A DNA stretch of 64,000 nucleotides. It comes from Stenotrophomonas oahuensis (GTDB taxonomy: Bacteria; Pseudomonadota; Gammaproteobacteria; Xanthomonadales; Xanthomonadaceae). Within the stretch, counting starts at the first letter, position 1. Every line of letters begins with the position of its first letter. A program made the position numbers and the translations under genes. Location of the stretch: NCBI RefSeq assembly GCF_031834595.1, contig NZ_CP115541.1, positions 1,647,001 through 1,711,000 on the forward strand. The letters run 5' to 3'. The notes beneath the pieces are model-generated. The model was not told where the DNA came from. It did not search any database and worked only from the letters and a program-made list of their open reading frames with translations. Shown in pieces: positions 48,364 through 56,528 of this stretch.

Positions 48364-49020
48364 ATGATCCAGAAGCGAGGAATGCTGGCGGCAATCTCAT
48401 TTGCCGCCTTGCTTCAGACGGCCTGCTCTGTAGGCGAAGCGGTGACACCGCCCACCTCCCATGAGTCGCAGGTGCCGTCACCAACCCGGAGCACCGAAAC
48501 AGAGGGCACAGCCGTGCACCGTCCACAACCGCAGACGGCGCGTTACGCAAAACCCCTGTCATCGACTTCAATTCAGCTGCCTGCTGAGCCGGCCGATCCG
48601 CGACATCTCACGGCCGAAGCGACGTTCGTTCAAAAGGGTGGTCTCGCGTCCGATGAAGTGGAACTCGTGCTGCTGTCGCGGGAAGCATTCGCGGGGACGG
48701 TAGAAGCGCTGGAGCAGGAATCCGTGCGCAGCATCGAGGCACACGACATTACCCGATACGTTCGCAACGTGATCGACCGGGGATTGACGTCGGACATGAG
48801 GCTTTCCAGCTTCTCCTGTGGTGTCAGCGTGTGCATGGGATCGGTGCAGAAAGGAAGCGAGTTCGCGATGAACTGGTCGATTGCGCAGCTGGAGGATGAT
48901 GCACTTCAGTTTCACGCAGTTGCTCAAACCATGGAGAAGATGGGTGGTGTCTACGAGAATCGCTTTGTGTTCTCGACCAACCCTGAACTGCGGAACTTTG
49001 TTGGACCGCTATCCCAGTAA
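48364..49020 (+). CDS. Putative lipoprotein, unknown function
   Basis: 218 residues from ATG 48364. Lipoprotein signal MIQKRGMLAAISFAALLQTAC (lipobox LQTAC), then a Ser/Thr/Pro-rich linker of about 60 residues and a folded part with a possible disulphide (SSFSCGVSVCMGSVQKGSEF). No domain recognised. Stands alone between repeats. Confidence 0.7.
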   Translation: MIQKRGMLAAISFAALLQTACSVGEAVTPPTSHESQVPSPTRSTETEGTAVHRPQPQTARYAKPLSSTSIQLPAEPADPRHLTAEATFVQKGGLASDEVELVLLSREAFAGTVEALEQESVRSIEAHDITRYVRNVIDRGLTSDMRLSSFSCGVSVCMGSVQKGSEFAMNWSIAQLEDDALQFHAVAQTMEKMGGVYENRFVFSTNPELRNFVGPLSQ

Positions 49021-49068
49021 CGAATGCTGTGTGGCGGTGTTTGGGGGGGGCGTACGGCGCAGCCGGGC

Positions 49069-49090
49069 GTAGAGCCACGCCCGGCGTGGC
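49069..49090 (+). repeat. GTAG palindromic element
   Basis: GTAGAGCCACGCCCGGCGTGGC-type palindrome in the 282-base spacer 49021-49302, which otherwise appears empty. Confidence 0.8.
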
Positions 49091-49284
49091 TGCAAATCGC
49101 AACATGCGCGGAGGGCTTCGCTTCGTTTGTAGATCATGCCCTACCGGATGCTGAGCGGTTCAGGGCGGTCGTCTGGCGAGCGACGCTACCCGACCGGCAC
49201 GGCACGGCACGTCGCGGTGGGAGCGGAGTGGCAACGCATGGCCGCGTGCCATGGTGTGGGGTGCGGATGCAGTGCGCCTGGAGC

Positions 49285-49306
49285 AGCCGGGCAAGCCCGG
49301 CTCTAC
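49285..49306 (-). repeat. GTAG palindromic element overlapping the cysteine dioxygenase stop
   Basis: AGCCGGGCAAGCCCGGCT then CTAC. On the minus strand its TAG (49305-49303) is the stop codon of the adjacent gene. Confidence 0.88.
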
Positions 49307-49890
49307 GCGGCGTCTACTTCCAGTTCTTTGGTGCGGCGTTCGTACCAGCCGTTGGTGGTGGGCTCGAAGATCGAGCTGCGTACCATCTCGCCTTGGTAGA
49401 CGTGTACGGAGATGGCGAGCTGATCTTCGCTGGCGTTGCGGATGGTGTGGTACTCGTGTGGGGGAATCAGGCTGCCGGCGCTGCCGCAGTCTCCAATGAC
49501 GCATGGCTGGGGGCGGAAGCGGAAACGGTCGCCGTCGCGCTCGAGCAGCTCGTACTGGGTGATCTCGAGCTGGCCGAGCCAGACGCCTTCCACGCACCAC
49601 AGGCCGCTGTGGTCATGCAGCGGCGTGCCCTGGCCCGGGCCCCAGCTCATGGCGACGATGCTGTAGCCGTGTTCGGGGCTGCGGTAGAGCTCGCGGCGGG
49701 CGTAGTGGTCTTCTACCGGCTGGTGGACGCACGCGGGAAGTTCGATGGTGCTGTCGGCAATGGCTTGTTTCAGGGCCAGCTGCAGCATCTGAGAGATGCG
49801 GTGCGGGTCGTTCTGTTCGACGGCGTGGTCAACGGCGGCGATGAGGCGGTCGCGGCCATGGAACGTCGGGAAGGTGCAGGTCGTGTCCAT
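49303..49890 (-). CDS. Cysteine dioxygenase family protein
   Basis: 195 residues, a cupin of the type I cysteine dioxygenase group. Iron ligands are expected in GTPLHDHSGLWCVEGVW (two His) and PHEYHTIRNAS (third His). The bacterial CDO family oxidises cysteine or related thiols such as 3-mercaptopropionate to sulphinates. Stands alone; its stop is provided by a GTAG element. Confidence 0.88.
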   Translation of the reverse strand: MDTTCTFPTFHGRDRLIAAVDHAVEQNDPHRISQMLQLALKQAIADSTIELPACVHQPVEDHYARRELYRSPEHGYSIVAMSWGPGQGTPLHDHSGLWCVEGVWLGQLEITQYELLERDGDRFRFRPQPCVIGDCGSAGSLIPPHEYHTIRNASEDQLAISVHVYQGEMVRSSIFEPTTNGWYERRTKELEVDAA

Positions 49891-49997
49891 GACCGCAGTG
49901 TATGAGATGTGGGTGAAAATCTCGTTTGATCTGGATCACGGAAGATGCGTAGGAAATGTCCGAAATTGTCGGTCGTTTCCGTTGGGTCGCGGAGAGC

Positions 49998-50019
49998 AGC
50001 CGGGCAAGCCCGGCTCTAC
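49998..50019 (-). repeat. GTAG palindromic element
   Basis: AGCCGGGCAAGCCCGGCT then CTAC, 26 bases after the carboxylesterase stop. Confidence 0.85.
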
Positions 50020-50044
50020 TGTGCGTGTTGACCATGATCTACGG

Positions 50045-51655
50045 TCACTGCGTGCCGCGTTGCAGGAACGGTGCCTGTTGGTACAGGCGGCGCTCGCCGC
50101 CGCGGGGGTCGTTGGCTTGCTGCGGGTGCACATCGAACAGCATGGTTTGGCGGCGTTCGAGTGAATAGGGGTCCCATTGGGCCAGCTTGCCGTGATTCGG
50201 GTTGCCGGTGCGGGCGAATGCGAGCAGTGCATCGCTCATTGCATCGGCGACCTGCTGTGCGGCTTCGCCGGTGCCGGTCTTCGAGCCTTCGGCACCCAGG
50301 TTGTGGAACACCAAGGGTATATCCAGCGTGTGGAAGGCGCGCAGCTTGCCACCATCCAGCGGGCTGCCCCAATCCAGCTGGTACGCCCACGTAGGGGAAC
50401 CTTGGCGAGCACGCGCCTCCAGCTCTTCCACCGCGCCGCGCCACGAGCGTCCGGCGGTGGTAGCGGCGAAGAACACTTCCGAAGGCGTGTACTGCGGATA
50501 CAACCTGCGGTACTCCGCAATGACTACCGAAGGCAGCAGGTCAACGAACTGCTCCTTCTCCAGCTTGGCTGGCAGGGTCTCCCACGTCAGTTCGAAGTTG
50601 GCAGGGTCATTGCCGAGGAACGCACGGGTTTCATCATGCGTGTTGCCGATCACCATCGGAATACCGATCGACTGCGTTGGAGCCTCTGGCCAGAACGGAT
50701 GTACGGGCAACGCGTCGCCATCCAGTGCCGGCCCGAAGTACAGGCTGGTGCTTTCCACCCGGGAAGGGTCGCGGGCCTTGGTCGCGGCCAGCAGCGCGGA
50801 AGCCGGCAACGCCAGCAGTGCATCCACATCGCGCGCCCCCACCGCCTCCATCGCAATACGCGCACGCTGGGTCGCCGCACGCGGCCCCGCCGCCGTGACC
50901 TGCTGGCCGCTCATGGTCCATGCCTTATGGAAGAGGCCCTTGGCTGCTGGCATCGCCATCAGCGTGGCAATCTTCGCGCCGCCGCCACTCTGGCCGAACA
51001 CGGTGATGTTGTCGGCATCGCCGCCGAACTCATGCGCGTGCTCGCGTACCCACTGCAGCGCCTGGATCAGGTCCAGTTGGCCTACATTTCCGGAGTCGGC
51101 AAAGCGCTCATCGCCGAGCTGGCCCAGGTACAGATAGCCGAATACGTTGAGCCGGTGGTTCACCGTCACCACCACCACGTCGCCGCGTTGGCACAGCGCG
51201 CCGCCGTCATACAGCGGGTCGCTGCCGGAGCCGTTGTTGTACGCGCCGCCGTGGATGTAGAACAGGATCGGCCGGCGGCGACCATCGCGTAGCGCGGGTG
51301 TCCAGAGGTTGAGGAACAGGCAATCCTCGCTGCCCGGGCCTTCCTTGCCGCCCTGCGGTGCCGCGCCGCCGTAGGCCAAGGCGTTGCGTACGCCGCGCCA
51401 AGGTGCCTCGGGTAGCGCTGGCTGGAAACGGCGTGCAGCAGTGTCTGCGCCGTAAGGCACGCCAAGGAAGCGATGCACGCCGTTGACGTGGTCCCCGCGC
51501 AGCCGGCCACCGCGCACCCGCGCAAGCGAGGCAGTACCCGCCGCAGCGCTGTGACTGAAAGACAGCAACGACGAACTCGCAACACTCAGCATCAACGCAT
51601 AGCGCGCGCTGTCACGCAGAAAGCGGCGACGCTGCAGGTCGGCGGGTGTGGTCAT
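50045..51655 (-). CDS. Type B carboxylesterase, Tat-exported
   Basis: 536 residues. The N-terminus MTTPADLQRRRFLRDSA is a twin-arginine signal. Type B carboxylesterase/lipase marks: HRFLGVPYGADTAARRFQP, SEDCLFLNLWTP, ILFYIHGGAYNNGSG (oxyanion hole) and the nucleophile in TVFGQSGGGAKIATLM. Catalytic Glu and His lie further on. It starts inside the stop of the upstream hydrolase gene (ATGA). Given the neighbours it may remove acetyl or feruloyl-type esters from plant polysaccharide; this is inferred. Confidence 0.92.
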   Translation of the reverse strand: MTTPADLQRRRFLRDSARYALMLSVASSSLLSFSHSAAAGTASLARVRGGRLRGDHVNGVHRFLGVPYGADTAARRFQPALPEAPWRGVRNALAYGGAAPQGGKEGPGSEDCLFLNLWTPALRDGRRRPILFYIHGGAYNNGSGSDPLYDGGALCQRGDVVVVTVNHRLNVFGYLYLGQLGDERFADSGNVGQLDLIQALQWVREHAHEFGGDADNITVFGQSGGGAKIATLMAMPAAKGLFHKAWTMSGQQVTAAGPRAATQRARIAMEAVGARDVDALLALPASALLAATKARDPSRVESTSLYFGPALDGDALPVHPFWPEAPTQSIGIPMVIGNTHDETRAFLGNDPANFELTWETLPAKLEKEQFVDLLPSVVIAEYRRLYPQYTPSEVFFAATTAGRSWRGAVEELEARARQGSPTWAYQLDWGSPLDGGKLRAFHTLDIPLVFHNLGAEGSKTGTGEAAQQVADAMSDALLAFARTGNPNHGKLAQWDPYSLERRQTMLFDVHPQQANDPRGGERRLYQQAPFLQRGTQ

Positions 51656-52641
51656 GGGCGCGCCTCCTGTGCCTGCATCCAGCGCAGTGCCAGCGCCGGC
51701 CATTGGGTGGTGGTGAGGTCAGGCGGAATGCGCACACCGAACCCATGCCCACCGTGGGCGAACAGGTGCATCTCGCTGGGCACGCCGGCCTGCAGCAGTG
51801 CCTGGTAGTACAGCAGGCTGTTCTGCACGGGCACCACGTCATCGTCCTGCGCGTGCACCAGGAAGGTGGGCGGCGTCTTAGCACTCACCTGCTGCTGCAT
51901 CGAGAACTGCTCCGCCAGCGCGGCGTCTGGATGCTCGCCCAGCAGGCGCTGACGCGAGCCTGTGTGGGCGTGGACACCCATGTCGATCACCGGGTACATC
52001 AGTAGCGCGAAGTCAGGCCGCGCACTGAGTGCATCAATGGCATCGCCCACCCCGGCCAGCGGCATATCAAAGCCCGTGCTCAAGCGCGCGGCCACATGCC
52101 CACCGGCCGAAAAGCCGATCACCCCGATCCGCTGCGGATCCAGCTGCCAGCGGGCCGCGTCATGACGGATCAACCGCAGCGCCCGCTGCGCGTCGGCCAA
52201 TGCGGCCTGCCGGTCACTGCGCCCTGCCGGCAGCCGGTAGCGCAGCACGAACAGGGTCACGCCGCCCTGCTCCACGAAGGCCGGCACCAGCGCGGTGCCC
52301 TCCTTGTCCAGCACGATGCGCAGGTAACCGCCGCCGGGAATGACCAGCAGTGCGCTGCCATTGGGCTTGGCCGGGCGATACGCCACCAGATACGGCGCGC
52401 TGACGCCGTCGATGTAGCGGTCCGGCAGGGCCGGATCGGCGCTGCGCTCGATCACGCGGGGCGCTGAAGCCGCGCCAAGCTCCCCTGGCACCTTCCCCGC
52501 CGGCCACAGCGCGATGCGCTCGGGACTTCCCACGGCGGGCTCACTCTCCGGCACCGCCCGCTCCGCCGCCCACGTAGGGGCAACAACGCCAACGGTTACC
52601 AAACCACCCAGCAGCAGGGACTTCCACACAGCAGCACGCAT
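51652..52641 (-). CDS. Secreted alpha/beta hydrolase, acetylesterase-like
   Basis: 329 residues from ATG 52641 with AAGGAA upstream. Signal peptide (LLLGGLVTVGVVAPTWA-AE). The chain resembles acetyl-xylan/pectin acetylesterases of the BD-FAE or CE type: LLVIPGGGYLRIVLDKEGT (oxyanion hole), nucleophile IGVIGFSAGGHVA, Asp in LVHAQDDDVVPV and His in FAHGGHGFGV. It forms an operon with the carboxylesterase and is divergent from the TRAP operon, across a spacer containing the LacI-type operator. Confidence 0.9.
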   Translation of the reverse strand: MRAAVWKSLLLGGLVTVGVVAPTWAAERAVPESEPAVGSPERIALWPAGKVPGELGAASAPRVIERSADPALPDRYIDGVSAPYLVAYRPAKPNGSALLVIPGGGYLRIVLDKEGTALVPAFVEQGGVTLFVLRYRLPAGRSDRQAALADAQRALRLIRHDAARWQLDPQRIGVIGFSAGGHVAARLSTGFDMPLAGVGDAIDALSARPDFALLMYPVIDMGVHAHTGSRQRLLGEHPDAALAEQFSMQQQVSAKTPPTFLVHAQDDDVVPVQNSLLYYQALLQAGVPSEMHLFAHGGHGFGVRIPPDLTTTQWPALALRWMQAQEARP

Positions 52642-52751
52642 CGGCAACGGTTCCTTTCCGGTAAGGCCACGCCATCAGGCGGGCCGGGGGACAGCCTGTC
52701 ACCGCAAGGGTTTGCACCATACGCCAGGCTTCTGACGCAGTGCACATTGCC

Positions 52752-52770
52752 AATGACACCGGTTTACCAT
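52752..52770 (+). promoter_or_regulatory. LacI-type operator upstream of the TRAP operon
   Basis: AATGACACCGGTTTACCAT. It lies in the divergent spacer between the esterase operon and the TRAP operon, 24 bases before ATG 52795, so it could repress both. Confidence 0.65.
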
Positions 52771-52794
52771 ATACAGCTCATCCAAGCACTGTCG

Positions 52795-53649
52795 ATGGGC
52801 AGTGCAACAAATCACCGGGAGACCCGCTTGAGCAACGATCACGGCCATCAGGACCTGCCCGCACCGGGGCTGGACAGCATCGCCAGCGCCTTTGTCATCG
52901 CCCGCCAGCAGGGCCGGGCGCTGCCGGATTTCCCCGGCACCATTCCCGATGACCTGGTCACGGCCTACCAGGTGCAGGACCTGGCCATTGGCCAGTGGAA
53001 CGACCAGACCGTGGGCTGGAAGGTTGGCTACATCGCCGCCGAGCGCCGCGATGTGTCCGGGGACGACCGCCTGCTGGGCCCGATTTTCTCTCGTCAGCTC
53101 TGGAATGCTACCGGTGGAACAGTGGACATTCCGGTGTTCGTCGGCGGCTTCGGCGCGGTCGAGGCCGAGTACGTGATCGAGCTGCTGGAAGACGCCCCGG
53201 CCGACAAGCTGGACTGGACCCCGGAAGAGGCTGAAGCCCTGCCGGCGCGCCTGTACATCGGCGTGGAAGTGGCCAGCAGCCCGCTCGCCACCATCAATGT
53301 GCTGGGCCCGCGCGTCGTGGTCAGCGACTTCGGCAACAACAACGGCCTGGTGCTGGGGCCGGAGATTCCGAACTGGACCGCGCTGGACGATGCCCAACTG
53401 CGCGCCGAAACCCTGATCGAGGGCACCGTGGTCGGCACCGGCGGTGCCAGCAACCTGCCCGGCGGCCTGCGCGCGGCGTATGCGTTCGCGCTGGCCCGTT
53501 CGGCCCGCCGCGGCCGCCCGCTGAAGGCAGGCGAGCTGATCGCCAGTGGTAATGCCACCGGTATCCATGACATCGCCGTAGGCCAACAGGCACTGATCCG
53601 TTTCGCCGGTTACGGCGACATTACCTGCAGGGCCATTGCTGCCGGGTAA
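52795..53649 (+). CDS. Fumarylacetoacetase-fold enzyme, 2-keto-4-pentenoate hydratase-like
   Basis: 284 residues from ATG 52795; a TTG at 52828 preceded by GGGAG is a credible alternative (273 residues). FAH-fold marks: GWKVGYIAAERRD, VFVGGFGAVEAEYVIELLED (metal ligands), YIGVEVASSPL and LIASGNATGIHDIAVG. Related enzymes hydrate or hydrolyse 2-keto acids. First gene of the operon with dctP-dctQ-dctM and the GH43 gene. Its role in the uronate pathway is unknown, perhaps in handling a keto-deoxy sugar acid. Confidence 0.88.
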   Translation: MGSATNHRETRLSNDHGHQDLPAPGLDSIASAFVIARQQGRALPDFPGTIPDDLVTAYQVQDLAIGQWNDQTVGWKVGYIAAERRDVSGDDRLLGPIFSRQLWNATGGTVDIPVFVGGFGAVEAEYVIELLEDAPADKLDWTPEEAEALPARLYIGVEVASSPLATINVLGPRVVVSDFGNNNGLVLGPEIPNWTALDDAQLRAETLIEGTVVGTGGASNLPGGLRAAYAFALARSARRGRPLKAGELIASGNATGIHDIAVGQQALIRFAGYGDITCRAIAAG

Positions 53650-53686
53650 TCCAGCAGCCATGGCGAGTCCGCTTGGGAGGGCGCAG

Positions 53687-54688
53687 ATGTTTACTCGCAG
53701 AAAATTCCTGGCCACCGGCGTCGGCGCGCTCAGCGTGCCGCTGTTGGCCGCCTGTTCCAAAGAAGCCGCGCTGCCGGCAGGTGGCCAGCTGCTCACCGCC
53801 ACCGACGTGCACGTGGCCGATTACCCCACCGTCACCGCGGTGAAGTGGATCGGCCAGCAGCTGGAAGAAAAAACCGGCGGCCGCCTGCGTCTGCGCCAGT
53901 ACCACTCCGGCCAGCTGGGTCGCGAAAGCGAGGCCATCGACATGGCCCGCTTCGGGGCCATCGATATCACCCGTGTGTACTCGGGCGCGCTGAACAACGC
54001 GTTTCCGCTGACCCAGGCGCTGTGCCTGCCGTATGTGTTCGAGTCGGTGGAGCACATGCGCCGCGCGATGGACGGCGGCGTGGCCGAACAGGTGCTGCGC
54101 GGCTTCGAAACCCGTGATCTGGTCGGCCTGGCCATTTACGATTCGGGCGCGCGCTGCTTCTACAACACCAAGCATCCGATCGTGGAACCGAAGGACCTCC
54201 ACGGCCTGAAGCTCCGTGTAGCGAACTCGGACATCTTCATCCAGCTGATGCGTCTGCTGGGCGCGAATCCGACTCCGATGTCGCTGGGCGACACCTTCTC
54301 GGGCATGGAAACGCACATGATCGACGGTGCGGAGAACAACCTGCGCAGCTTCCACTCCAGCCGCCACTTCGAAGCGGCGCGCTACTGGTCGCAGAGCGAC
54401 CACTCCTACGCGCCGGATGTGCTGCTGATCTCGCGCCGCACCTTCGAATCGTTGAGCCCGGCCGACCGCCAGCTGCTGGTGGAAACCGCACGCGCCTCGG
54501 TGCAGGTGATGCGGGAACAGTGGGACGCCTCGGAAAGCGTGGCGCGCAAGGCGGTGACCGACTTCGGCATCCAATTCAACGAGGTCGACATGCCGGCCTT
54601 CCGCAAGGCCGCTGATCCGCTGTTGCAGCAGTATCTGCAACGCCCGGAGATCGCCGCCCTCACCCGTCGCATCCGCGACTTCGCCTGA
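53687..54688 (+). CDS. dctP: TRAP transporter substrate-binding lipoprotein (DctP family)
   Basis: 333 residues. The N-terminus MFTRRKFLATGVGALSVPLLAAC combines a twin-arginine motif with a lipobox. The DctP fold shows the conserved RVANSDIFIQLMRLLGANPTP, with the Arg that grips the carboxylate of the ligand, followed by GMETHMIDGAENN. GGGAGGGC lies before the ATG. Binds an acidic sugar, probably an unsaturated or keto-uronate, in the periplasm. Confidence 0.95.
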   Translation: MFTRRKFLATGVGALSVPLLAACSKEAALPAGGQLLTATDVHVADYPTVTAVKWIGQQLEEKTGGRLRLRQYHSGQLGRESEAIDMARFGAIDITRVYSGALNNAFPLTQALCLPYVFESVEHMRRAMDGGVAEQVLRGFETRDLVGLAIYDSGARCFYNTKHPIVEPKDLHGLKLRVANSDIFIQLMRLLGANPTPMSLGDTFSGMETHMIDGAENNLRSFHSSRHFEAARYWSQSDHSYAPDVLLISRRTFESLSPADRQLLVETARASVQVMREQWDASESVARKAVTDFGIQFNEVDMPAFRKAADPLLQQYLQRPEIAALTRRIRDFA

Positions 54689-54699
54689 GGACTCCGATC

Positions 54700-55233
54700 A
54701 TGTCCGAGACGAATGCTGAAACCACCGTCGATACCCGCAGCATGCCGCAGCGTGCGCTGGATCTGATTGCCGACATTGCCATCCATATCGCCGTGCTGGC
54801 CCTGCTCGGGCTGGTGGTGGTGCAGGGCTGGCAGGTGTTTGCCCGCTATGTGATCAACGATTCGCCCAGCTGGACCGAACCGGTCACGCTGCTGCTGCTG
54901 GCCACCGCGATGAGCCTGGGCGCGGCCACTGGCGTGCACACGCGCCGTCACTTCGGTTTCTTCCTGCTGGCCGCGCACATGAAGCCCGGCCTGCGCCGCA
55001 TCAACGAGATGGTGTGCTCGCTGGTGGTGGCGGTGCTGGGCGTGGTTATCGCCTGGTGGGCGGGCGTGCTGCTGCTGGATGGTCTGGATATCAAGACCGC
55101 CGGTGCCAACCTGCCACAGAGCATCAACTACCTGCCGCTGTCCATTGGCGGCGCGCTGATGGCCGTATTCGCGTTGAACCAGATCGTGCAGGCCACGCAG
55201 CCGGCGGTTGAAGAAGCCGAGGGGGACCGCTGA
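54700..55233 (+). CDS. dctQ: TRAP transporter small permease (DctQ family)
   Basis: 177 residues with four membrane helices, including IAVLALLGLVVVQGWQVFARYV and VTLLLLATAMSLGAATGV. DctQ proteins support the large permease. It starts 11 bases after dctP and ends 3 bases before dctM. Confidence 0.93.
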   Translation: MSETNAETTVDTRSMPQRALDLIADIAIHIAVLALLGLVVVQGWQVFARYVINDSPSWTEPVTLLLLATAMSLGAATGVHTRRHFGFFLLAAHMKPGLRRINEMVCSLVVAVLGVVIAWWAGVLLLDGLDIKTAGANLPQSINYLPLSIGGALMAVFALNQIVQATQPAVEEAEGDR

Positions 55234-55236
55234 GTC

Positions 55237-56520
55237 ATGGGAATCACCATTCTTTTTGCTGTATTTGCGCTGTTGCTGCTGATGGGTGTGCCGGTGGCCT
55301 ATGCCTTGGCTGCCGCTGCACTGGCAACCCTGTGGTATCTGGACCTGCCCACCGTGGTGCTGGTGCAGCAGATCTCCGCCGGTACCGGTTCGGCGTCGCT
55401 GATTGCAATTCCACTGTTCATCTTCGCCGGCGAGATCATGATGCGCGGCGGCATCTCCGAGCGGTTGATCGGGCTGGCGTCGTCGCTGGTGGGTCGCCTG
55501 CGCGGTGGCCTGGGCCAGGTGTCGATTCTGTCCTCGCTGTTCTTCGGCGGCGTGTCGGGTTCGGCCATTGCTGACGTCTCGGCGGTAGGCGGCACGATGA
55601 TTCCGCAGATGGTCAAGCGCGGCTACGACCGCGACTTCGCGGTCAACGTCAGCATCACCGCCGCGCTGGTCGCACTGCTGGTGCCGCCATCGCACAACCT
55701 GATTCTGTTTTCGGCAGCGGCAGGCGGCGGTCTCTCCATCGCCGACCTGTTCGCGGCCGGCATCATGCCCGCGCTGCTGATGACCGTGGCGCTGATGGTC
55801 ACCGGCTATGCGGTGGCGCGCAAGCGTGGCTATGGCGTGGAAATCTTCCCGGGCTGGCGCGCGGTGCTGTTGCGCATGGTCTCCGCCCTGCCCGGCCTGG
55901 GCCTGGTCGCGCTGATCTTCGTCGGTATCCGTGCCGGCATCTTCACCGCCGTGGAAAGCGCCGCGATCGCCGTGGTCTATGCATTGCTGGTGACCACGGT
56001 GCTGTACCGCCAGCTCAACTGGCGCGAGTTCATGGGCACGGTGACCCATGCCGCGCGCAGCACCGGCGTGATCCTGTTCGTGATCGCCACTGCGGCCGTG
56101 TTCGGCTGGCTGCTGGCCTACCTGCAGGTCCCGGCCGCGGCCGTGGAGTTCCTGCAGTCGTTCGCGCACAGCAAGGTGATGGTGCTGCTGATGATCGTGG
56201 TCATGCTGCTGCTGCTGGGCACCTTCATGGACCTGGCACCGATGATCCTGATCTGCACCCCGATCTTCCTGCCGGTGGCCAAGGCCTATGGCATCGACCC
56301 GATCCACTTCGGGCTGGTGCTGGTGCTGACCGGCGGCCTGGGTCTGGTGACCCCGCCGGTGGGCTCGGTGCTGTTCATCGGCACCGCCATCGGCAAGATC
56401 AGCGTCGGCGAAAGCATGAAAAGCATCTGGCCGTTCTGGTTCGCCGCGCTGCTGGTGCTGATGATCGTCACCTTCTTCCCGCAGCTGTCGCTGTGGCTGC
56501 CCCAGCTGCTGCGCGCGTGA
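55237..56520 (+). CDS. dctM: TRAP transporter large permease (DctM family)
   Basis: 427 residues, about 12 membrane helices; sodium-driven uptake of the DctP-bound acid. Family signatures: IPLFIFAGEIMMRGGI, FFGGVSGSAIADVSAVG, VPPSHNLILFSAAAGG and DLAPMILICTPIFLPV. Completes a full TRAP system beside the FAH-type gene and the GH43 gene, consistent with monomer or dimer uptake after depolymerisation. Confidence 0.96.
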   Translation: MGITILFAVFALLLLMGVPVAYALAAAALATLWYLDLPTVVLVQQISAGTGSASLIAIPLFIFAGEIMMRGGISERLIGLASSLVGRLRGGLGQVSILSSLFFGGVSGSAIADVSAVGGTMIPQMVKRGYDRDFAVNVSITAALVALLVPPSHNLILFSAAAGGGLSIADLFAAGIMPALLMTVALMVTGYAVARKRGYGVEIFPGWRAVLLRMVSALPGLGLVALIFVGIRAGIFTAVESAAIAVVYALLVTTVLYRQLNWREFMGTVTHAARSTGVILFVIATAAVFGWLLAYLQVPAAAVEFLQSFAHSKVMVLLMIVVMLLLLGTFMDLAPMILICTPIFLPVAKAYGIDPIHFGLVLVLTGGLGLVTPPVGSVLFIGTAIGKISVGESMKSIWPFWFAALLVLMIVTFFPQLSLWLPQLLRA

Positions 56521-56528
56521 GGACCACC

